DNA of 64,000 nucleotides from Streptomyces sp. SCUT-3 (GTDB lineage: Bacteria; Actinomycetota; Actinomycetes; Streptomycetales; Streptomycetaceae), in contig NZ_CP046907.1 of NCBI RefSeq assembly GCF_014083985.1, forward strand, positions 5,404,501 through 5,468,500, in the 5' to 3' direction. Positions 56,925 through 64,000 of this stretch are shown here, in pieces. The notes under the pieces are model-generated. The model was not told the DNA's origin. It saw only the letters and a program-made list of their open reading frames with translations, and made no database searches. How positions within the stretch are numbered: the stretch's first letter is position 1; the number at the start of each line of letters is the position of its first letter. The translations under genes and the position numbers were made by a program.

Positions 56925-59022
56925 CCGGTGGGCCCGGTGGGCCCGGTGGGCGACCGGAACGCGCCGGGCGCCCGCCGGGCCGCGTCGTCGTGCGTGTCGT
57001 CCTCCGCGGGGACATCGCGGTCCGGGACCTGAGCACCACGGTCGAGGCGGCGGCAGTCGGCTCCCGGACCTCCTCGCCGTGGCCGCCGTGGCCGCGGCGG
57101 CCGCCACGGCGAGGCTCGTGGGAATCTGCGACTGCTCGGCGGTCGTCGGCCGGGCACGGTGCACGTGCTCCACTCTTGCCGGGTGGGACGGCGCGGCGAC
57201 GTCACCGGCGGCTGGACGCGGCTCGACGCGCCTTCCCGAAGTGCAGCCGCAGTTGCGAGTAATTTGCAGGAACGCCGGCGGCGTGACGAGGAGAGGTTAT
57301 TCCATTTTCCGATGACGCGTTTGTTTTGAGTATTGGCCGTTCTGGATACTATGCCCGATTTGTAGTTCAGGGACTTCGTTCTGCAAGTCGTTTGCGGGGT
57401 GGCGGCCGCAAAGGCCCAGTGGTCGACCTCTTTACCTTCTCGTTACCAAGCAAAGCTTGATAGTTCTGATTCACAAGTGGCATGGTTGCTCGGGTTCGTG
57501 CCGAGGGTCGAGCGATGCCGCATGCTCGGATCCCTTGTGGGTGCGACCGTGGTTGCCCGTCGAGTGAGTGGGTGTTTCCCCGGGTCGGACGGGGTCCGGG
57601 AGGTGAGGGGTGAATTGGAGCGGTCGTGTGTTCGGGCCTCTGGGGGCGTTCCGCGGTGCCGGCGCTCCGAGGTGCCTGCCTGCTCGGGGCTCGATCGATT
57701 GTGGCGCACGGTTTCCTGACTGATTTCCGGACGGCCGTACAGGCGGGGGTTTCCGATGTCGGACTTGAAGTGTGACGAGGGCCGCCGCGACGCCTCGTCG
57801 GCGCACGGCGGGAACAAGGGACCGGCGCGGGAGGTTCTCCGGCGAAGACCCACGGGGGCGCCGTCTCCCGGGTCTCCTCTTTTTCGGCGCCGTTTGTCCG
57901 CGGTGCAAGTGTCGGGAATCTCTTGGCGCAGTAATCCGCCGACGGCTCCGGTCCCGCACTTTGAAGAACCGGGCGCTGAACCCGGCAATGCGCCGACGGT
58001 AATCCTCCTTTCGTTGTTCATTTCCCTTCTGTGCCCTCGTGCCGGCCGGGACGTCACCTGTCCGGCCACGCACGTGCACGCCGCACCGGAGCGCCCCGTG
58101 CCGGAGTCGGGCGCGGGCGGTCCTGCGGCCGGGCCGTGCGTCGCTCCTCCGCGGTGCCCGGCTCGCCGTCCTCCCCCGGGCCGCGGCCGCCGGCCGTGCG
58201 GCCGCACGAGGCCGGGCCGGGTTCGACGTGCGGATCAGGGCGTCCGCGTCGGTGAAGCACCCGACCGCCCCCGTTCCCGCCGCATTCCTCCGAAGGCGCG
58301 TCGGCCTCGACCGACCTGCCCGGAGGAACTCGGACACGAAAGGCCGCGGGCAGTGTTGCCCGATTCGGCGAAACTGATTCCGGAAAAGCGCGGACGTCCC
58401 TGCGCGTGCGTTCCGGGCGGGAACGGACCACCGTTCGGGCTTCCCTGAGAAGAGGCCTCGAAAATAATCCCCGGCAGGTCGCCGGGTGCATCTTTCCCAT
58501 TCCCTGCGGGCTCTTCGGGAGTCGTCGCCCGGGATTGGCAAAATGGCCGGAGAGGTGCCCCTGCGCGTCCTTTTACCGGGCTGGGCGCAGACTCGCGCGG
58601 CGGTCGCCGCACGCCGGAGAAGAACACGAGGACCGGTTGACAAGACTCCTCGGACAGGGTTTTCTCTAGCGGACGGAGAGGCGCCGTGAAATCCCGTGGG
58701 GTGCCCGATCGGTGGACGAGATCGCCCCGGGGCGAATACCGTCCGGCTTTTGGGCGGCCGACGCGGACGGGGCCGGAATCCCGATCGTGCGAATTCGCCA
58801 ATCGATATCGGTGGGCTCGGAGAGCCCCGGATGTCGACGATGTCGATCGTTTGAACCGACCGGCCGGCGGCGTGCCGGGCGCAGAAACGATTGTCGAACC
58901 GGTGCCGGTCCGTGTGACGGCCCGATCGTGCTCGTGCACCCGCAAGAACCGCGCAGCAGCCCCCACCCGCTCGGCTGCTGACGCCTGACCAGATGCCCGT
59001 GCCACCTGAACCGAGGGGACCA
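56925..59022. other. 2.1-kb gene-poor, lower-GC region upstream of the NRPS operon
   Basis: Several overlapping open frames run on both strands, but none has a ribosome site, signal or family-like motif, and third-base bias is weak. Visible T- and A-rich stretches occur near 57290-57480 and 57730-58030. Contains a promoter-like TTTTGA-17-TACTAT at 57324-57352. Could be decayed DNA, a long regulatory region, or encode small RNAs; nothing firm. Confidence 0.7.
57324..57352 (+). promoter_or_regulatory. promoter-like sequence in the gene-poor region
   Basis: TTTTGA, 17 bp, TACTAT in an AT-richer stretch; no gene directly downstream. Confidence 0.35.
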
Positions 59023-62000
59023 ATGGGAATCGACGGCGAGACGTTAGTCCACGAGCGCTTCGCGCTCCGTGCTGCCGCACAGCCGAATGCGATCGCGGTG
59101 GAGCAGGGCGACGTGCGGATCACCTACGCAGAACTTGACGATCGTGCCGACCGGCTGGCCCACCGCCTGCGGGCGCACGACGTCGGCCGGGGCTCGGTGG
59201 TCATGGTCCACCTGGAGCGGTCCGTGGATCTGATCGTGTCCGTGCTCGCCGCGTTCAAGGCGGGTGCGGCGTACCTGCCGGTCGAGCCGACGGTGCCAGA
59301 CCACCGTGTTGCGGCCTTCGTCGAGGAGACGGACTGCGCGGCCGTTCTCACCCGCTCCGGCGGCCCGGAGCGCTTCGGGGGACGCGGCCTGCCGGTCCTG
59401 GACCCCGGCGCGGACACGGCATCGTCCCCGACGGGTCCGGCCGGCCCCCCGGACGTGGCGGTCGACGGGTCGGACTGCGCGTACATCGTCTACACCTCCG
59501 GATCCACCGGAACCCCCAAGGGAGTGCGCGTCGAGCACGCTTCGCTCGCCTACCTCCTCGGCGAGATCAACGAGCGCTACGGAATCGGCCCGACGGACCG
59601 GGTGCTGCAGTTCGCCGCCGTTGCCTTCGACACCTCCGTCGAGCAGATCCTCGTCGCGCTGCTCAACGGCGCCACGCTGGTGCTTCCCGATCGCTTGTGG
59701 GCCCCGGCGAACTGTCCGGCGAGCTGGTCGGGCGCCGTGTCACCGTCATGGACCTCACCCCCTCGTACTGGCGTGCCTTCCTGGCCGAACTCGCCGACGC
59801 GCCGAGGGAGCTGCCCGTCCGGCTGACGATCGTGGGCGGCAGCGCCGTGCACGCGGACGACTGCAGGACCGCGCTGCGCCTGATGCCGGACTCACGGCTT
59901 GTGAACGCGTACGGACTGAGCGAGACGACGATCACCTCCTGCACGATGGAGATCACGCCGCAGGTGCTGCCCGAGGGCGGCACCGCTCCGGTCGGCCGGC
60001 CGCTGCCGCACACGGTCGTCCATGTCCTGGACGACGACATGCGTCCCGTTCCGCCGGGACTGCACGGTGAGATATACATCTCCGGGCGCGGTGTCGCACG
60101 AGGTTACCTGTCGGACAGCGAGACCCGTGCACGGTTCCTGCCGGATCCTCACGCGGAGCGGCCCGGCACGAGGATGTACCGCACCGGAGACCTCGGGGGC
60201 TGGACACGCGACGGAAACCTCGAGGTCGTGGGACGCGTCGACCGGCAGATCAAGGTGCGCGGCTTCCGCGTCGAGCCGGACGAGATCGAGGCGGCCCTCA
60301 TCTCCCACGGGGCGGTCGCGGACGCGGCGGTGAAGGCCTACAGCCGCCGTGGCGAGATCGAGATCGCCGCGTACTACGTCACGACTCCGGCCGGCGCGGG
60401 CTCGCCCGGCCCGCGGGAACTGCGAGCCCATCTCGCCGGCCGCCTGCCCGGTTACATGCTCCCGTCGGCATTCGTCCGACTCGCCGAGATGCCGCTGAAG
60501 ACCAACGGCAAGGTCGATCTGGACGTCCTGCCCGAACCGGGGTCCGGGGCGGCACCGGCGTCCCCGGCCCCGCCGGACGGCGCGGACCGGACCGCCGGCC
60601 TCGTGGAACGGGCCGTGGCCGGTATCTGGCGCCAGGTGCTCGGCCTGGACCACGTGGAGCCGGACGACAACTTCTTCGAGCTCGGCGGGAACTCGATCCT
60701 GGCGGCTCAGCTCCTCGCGAAGGTCAGGGCCTCTCTCGGCATCCTGATCACCCAGGTCCGCCCGTTGATCCGCCTGCTGCTCGACGAGGCGACGCTCCGC
60801 AGCTTCGCGGCCGCGGTCGAGTCGGCCAGGGCGGGGACCCTCTCCGGCGACGACACGAAGGCGGTGGACTTCGCCGCCGAGACCGTGCTGGACGTCCCCG
60901 TCCGGCGCACGGTCGACAACCCCGCCTCCTGGCAGGAGCCGGCCCACGTCTTCCTCACCGGTGCCACCGGTTTCCTCGGGATCTACCTGCTGCGCGAACT
61001 GCTGGAGACCACCGACGCGACGGTCCACTGTCTCGTCCGGGCAGACAGCCGGAGCCACGCGCTGGAGCGCGTCCGGGCGAACGCGCGGCACTACTTCAAG
61101 GACGATCTGGCCGACCACTGCGCATCCGGGCGGATCGCGGCCGTCCCGGGCGACCTTGCCGAGCCGCGACTCGGCCTGTCCGAAGAGGAGTTCGACCGGC
61201 TCGCCGGCCTGGTCGACGTCATCCACCACCCCGGCGGCCTCGTCAACTTCATCTACCCCTACACGCACATGCGCGCGGCCAACGTCGAGGGCACGCGTGA
61301 GATCATCCGCATGGCCGCCAGGTACCGCAACGCCCCTGTGCACTACACGTCCACGATGGCGGTGATCTCCGGTTTCGGGACCGCGGGCGTGCGGCACGTC
61401 ACCGAGCGCACGCCCGCCGCCCACGCCGACCACCTGTCCGTCGGCTACGTCGAGAGCAAGTGGGTCGCGGAGGCACTGCTGCAGAACGCCGCGGAGAAGG
61501 GGCTTCCCGTAGCCGTGTACCGGGCCGCCGACATCTCGGGCGACCAGGAGACCGGGGCCTGGAACACGGCGACGGAGATGTGCGCGATGAAGAAGTTCAT
61601 CGTGGACACGGGCACCTCGCCGATCGCGGAACTGCCCCTCGACTACACGCCGGTGGACTGTTTCGCAGCGGCGGTCGCGCACATCGCCAAACGGCGGCTG
61701 CCGGCGGGCGAGGTCTACCACCTCACCAACCCGGGCAAGGCCAACGTCGCGGTTCTCGCCGAGCGCCTGCGGGCGCACGGTCACACCGTCCGCGACGTGC
61801 CCTGGAGCGAATGGCTCGACCAGGTGGTCAGGATCGCCGTGGAGCAACCGGACCACCACATGACCCCGTTCGCGCCACTGTTCATCGACCGGTGCTCCAC
61901 GGGTGCGATGAGCGTCGCGGAGATGTACCTGGAGACGACCTTCCCGGTCTTCACCCGGGACAACGTCGATGCGGCCCTGCGCGACAGCGGCATCGAGATC

Positions 62001-62066
62001 CCCCCCGTGGACGGCGCGATGCTGGACCGCTACATCCGGTACCTGACCGACATCGACTTCCTGTGA
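59023..62066 (+). CDS. NRPS A-PCP-reductase protein (one-base frameshift)
   Basis: Read as a single product of about 1014 aa after restoring one G in the G-run at 59699-59701 (domain text passes from frame of 59023 to frame of 59700). Domains: A about 1-500 (A3 YTSGSTGTPKGV, A4 FDTSVEQI, A5 NAYGLSETT, A8-like RVDRQIKVRGFRVEPDEIE, A10 LKTNGKVDLD); PCP with Ser at about 557 (FFELGGNSILAAQL); C-terminal thioester reductase from about 640 (VFLTGATGFLGIYLL, YTSTMAV, YVESKWVAEAL). Loading a monomer and releasing it reductively. Residues at the A-domain pocket read D-T-E-S-I-G-A-I and K. Start ATG 59023 with GAGGGGA. Could be a real pseudogene or an assembly error. Confidence 0.85.
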
Positions 62067-62073
62067 GCCGGAC

Positions 62074-62864
62074 ATGCTGATCGCAAGCCTGCCCCGGCCC
62101 AAGTCGGCCTGGGAGTCCCTGGACCTGACAACCGCACCCGCCGAGGGGCCTGTGGCCTTCGGCGACGACCTCCGCCCGCAGAGCCTGCTCAGTGCCTATC
62201 GGCAGGGGCTGTACCCCTTCCCCGCCGACACCGTCGAGCAGCGGTTCCTCAACGAGATCGGCCACGAGCCGGACGTGGCGGCCGGACGGGTGAAACTGCT
62301 CGCCGGATCCAAGGATCCCTACTCGGTCGCCTGGTGCTCCCCCGACCCGCGGCCGCTCATCCTCGTGGACCGGGCCCGCGTCCAGCGCAGCCTGCGCCGC
62401 CTGCTGCGCAGCCGGACCGGCTGGACGACCACCGTCGACGTCTGCTTCGAGCGGGTCGTCTCCCTCTGCCGGGAAGGCCGTTCCGAGAGATGGCTGACCG
62501 ACGAGCTGATCGCCGGCCTGTGCAGCCTCCACACCTGCGGATTCGCCCACAGTGTGGAGGTGTGGGACGACGGCCGGCTCGTCGGAGGCACCTTCGGGGT
62601 GCGGGTCGGAGCGGTCTTCAGCGCCGACTCGCAGTTCACCCTGAGCAGCGGAGCGGGGAAGGTCGCCGTCGCCGAGCTGACACGGCGCTTCGCCGAGGCC
62701 GGCGGTGTGGCCGTCGACGTGCAGCACGACGGCGACCACGCCCGGTTGCTCGGGGCGCGCCCGTCCCCCGGGCGGAGTACCTCGAACTGCTCCGGTCCCC
62801 GCGCGGGTCGTCACCTCTGAGCACCGGCCCCCGGCCCGCCCGCCGGCTTGCCGACCGACAGTGA
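62074..62864 (+). CDS. leucyl/phenylalanyl-tRNA-protein transferase (Aat)-like enzyme, frameshifted near its C-terminus
   Basis: 7 bp after the NRPS. Aat-type motifs: SAYRQGLYPFPAD, SPDPRPLILVDRARVQRSLRR, WLTDELIAGLCSLHTCGFAHSVEVWDDGRLVGGTFGVRVGAVFSADSQF, VDVQHDGDHARLLGA. As written the frame ends at 62820 in a nonsense tail, but with one C added in the run 62760-62762 it continues PVPRAEYLELLRSP, the normal Aat end, to 62864 (263 aa). Relative to housekeeping Aat it has an insertion between YPFP and SPDPR. Likely transfers an amino acid from a tRNA to a product amine. Confidence 0.85.
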
Positions 62865-62895
62865 CGCGGAACGACAACACGTCAGGAGACCCGCC

Positions 62896-63669
62896 ATGCC
62901 CACCCGTACCGTCGGCACCGAACTGCACGTCGCGAGCCTCGCCGAACGGCCCGATCTCACGTCGGCGATGCTGACGATGGAATCGTCCTGGCCGGCCTAC
63001 ATCCGCCCCGATCCGGTCCTGGTCCACTGGGTCTTCGAGCGGCACGCACACCACCAGCTCGTGGTGTTCGACGACGGGGGCACGGTCGTCGCCCGCGCGG
63101 CCAGTGTGCCGCTCACCTGGGACGGCACCCCGGGCGGCCTGCCCGACACGGGCTGGGACGAGGCACTTCGCCGGTGCATGGACGACACCTACTCCGGCCG
63201 CGAACCCAACACCCTGTGCGCCATGGAGATCGCGGTGGTCCCCGGCCGCAAGGCGCAGAACCTGTCCCGCCGCGCCCTGGACGCCCTCAAGGACCACGGC
63301 CGGCGCATGGGCTACGGGGACATGGTGGCGCCGGTGCGCCCCAGCCTCAAGCACAGCCAACCGCAGCTCTCGATGGACGAGTACGCCCAATGCGTTCGCC
63401 CCGACGGGCTGCCCCAGGACCCCTGGCTGCGCGTGCACGTACGCGCGGGCGGTCAGGTGCTGAAGGTCTGTCCCGTGTCCATGACCATCTCCGGCAGCCT
63501 CGACCAGTGGCGCGGATGGACCGGGCTGCCGTTCGACACCAGCGGCCCCGTCGAGGTGGCCGGGGCCCTGAACCCGGTCGTGGCGGACGTCGAGCACGAC
63601 CACGCCGTCTACATCGAGCCCAACGTCTGGGTCCGGCACCCGCTCACTGGCCGGCCCCAGGACTCCTGA
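62896..63669 (+). CDS. GNAT-like acyltransferase
   Basis: 257 aa, ATG 62896 with CAGGAG. Helical/beta GNAT-like sequence: DLTSAMLTMESSWPAYIRPDPVLVHWVFERHAHHQLVVFDDGG and ALDALKDHGRRMGYGDMVAPVRP. It differs from common GNATs (no clear RGxGxA). Located 31 bp after the Aat-like gene; probably acylates or modifies the product. Confidence 0.6.
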   Translation: MPTRTVGTELHVASLAERPDLTSAMLTMESSWPAYIRPDPVLVHWVFERHAHHQLVVFDDGGTVVARAASVPLTWDGTPGGLPDTGWDEALRRCMDDTYSGREPNTLCAMEIAVVPGRKAQNLSRRALDALKDHGRRMGYGDMVAPVRPSLKHSQPQLSMDEYAQCVRPDGLPQDPWLRVHVRAGGQVLKVCPVSMTISGSLDQWRGWTGLPFDTSGPVEVAGALNPVVADVEHDHAVYIEPNVWVRHPLTGRPQDS

Positions 63670-63747
63670 ACCACCCGGCACTGCGCACACCCCCGACCCG
63701 GACCGGACCCGGTCCCTTCGACGACCGACCACGGAGGACGAACCCCG

Positions 63748-64000
63748 ATGACTGCAGTTGCGAAGAACCCGGCCGAGAAGATGCGCCTGCGAGCCGCGCT
63801 GATCGAGCGCATCGGCGGCTACATGACCGCTCACTCCATCGGTGTGGCGGCGGAACTGGGCATAGCCGACCTGATGAAGGACGAGGTGCGCGGCAGCGAC
63901 GAGCTGGCGGCGGAGAGCGGGACGCACGAGCCGTCGCTGCGGCGCCTGCTGCGTACGCTGGCGGCGGTCGGGCTCACCACCGAGCCCGAGCCGGGCCGCT
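63748..64000 (+). CDS. O-methyltransferase, N-terminal part (runs off window)
   Basis: About 84 aa visible. N-terminal dimerisation helix region of acetylserotonin-type O-methyltransferases (LIERIGGYMTAHSIGVAAELGIADLMKDEV...ELAAESGTHEPSLRRLLRTLAAVGL). ATG 63748 with GGAGG. SAM domain lies beyond the window. Confidence 0.85.
   Translation, partial: MTAVAKNPAEKMRLRAALIERIGGYMTAHSIGVAAELGIADLMKDEVRGSDELAAESGTHEPSLRRLLRTLAAVGLTTEPEPGR

Noticed and set aside
57443-58207. 254-aa and neighbouring long frames in the gene-poor region
   Set aside because: No ribosome sites, no motifs, weak third-base bias; likely random open frames.
62074-62820. The short Aat-like frame as the true gene
   Set aside because: Its last 20 or so residues are not Aat-like, whereas the +1-base frame carries the conserved C-terminus.

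Overview
The window is very GC-rich and densely coded. It carries families typical of filamentous actinomycetes: two DUF574-type methyltransferases, three RsbU/SpoIIE-type phosphatases, a type VII secretion-like (WXG100) cassette, an actinobacterial gas-vesicle operon, Tat-exported oxidases and frequent GTG/TTG starts. It looks like chromosomal accessory sequence from a Streptomyces- or Nocardiopsis-like organism; the exact genus cannot be fixed from sequence alone.

Layout. 1-5.5 kb: a 5'-truncated GAF-SpoIIE-HATPase phosphatase, pgi and a Tat-exported C39-like protein. 5.6-7.7 kb: a small secreted beta/gamma-crystallin-like protein, then a complete 853-bp IS5-type element (TAA target duplication, 17-bp inverted repeats, frameshifted transposase) abutting an integrase-like gene. 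7.7-12.7 kb: a MaoC-like hydratase and a compact gas-vesicle operon transcribed leftward (gvpO-A-F-G-J-L-S-K) with no gvpY/gvpZ between G and J. 12.8-18.5 kb: a methyltransferase and a copper-handling block: P1B-ATPase with a CPD (not CPC) motif, SHOCT membrane protein, Cys-rich Csp-like copper-storage protein, DUF305 lipoprotein and DUF6153-like protein. 18.7-25.4 kb: DUF574 methyltransferase, secreted proteins, a TetR regulator divergent from a DsbA/FrnE-TPR fusion, a Na+/H+ antiporter and a ChaB-like protein. 25.4-31.2 kb: glutamate-cysteine ligase-like enzyme, RecQ helicase, CBS protein and FAD monooxygenase. 31.2-39.0 kb: signalling genes (PAS/GAF/SpoIIE phosphatase; coupled receiver-PP2C, CHASE3 kinase and receiver) around a cholesterol-oxidase-like GMC enzyme. 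39.3-42.7 kb: a WXG100-led three-gene cassette. 43-48.2 kb: winged-helix protein, GNAT, transposase remnant, heptamer repeat array, unknown protein, and a divergent MFS/ArsR pair around a 40-bp palindrome. 48.3-52.5 kb: a GH81 endo-beta-1,3-glucanase with LacI-type operators and IS630-like debris upstream. 53.4-56.9 kb: CAP-domain secreted protein, second DUF574 methyltransferase, and a cytochrome P450 without the ExxR arginine.

The last 7 kb are the most interesting part. After about 2.1 kb without a convincing gene comes a colinear operon: a stand-alone NRPS (adenylation, carrier, NAD(P)H-dependent reductase), an Aat-like leucyl/phenylalanyl-tRNA-protein transferase homologue, a GNAT-like protein and the start of an O-methyltransferase running off the window. 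This suggests a small, tRNA-dependent, reductively released (peptide aldehyde or alcohol) natural product. The NRPS and aat-like genes each appear to lack one base in a short G or C run, so either the cluster is decaying or the assembly has homopolymer errors there.

Intergenic regions are rich in strong hairpins and operators. The best are perfect terminators at 5595-5628, 16699-16759, 20400-20429, 39205-39243, 48203-48248 and 54333-54373, and operator-like palindromes at 17228-17259, 21101-21132, 47571-47610, 51438-51453 and 51790-51805.
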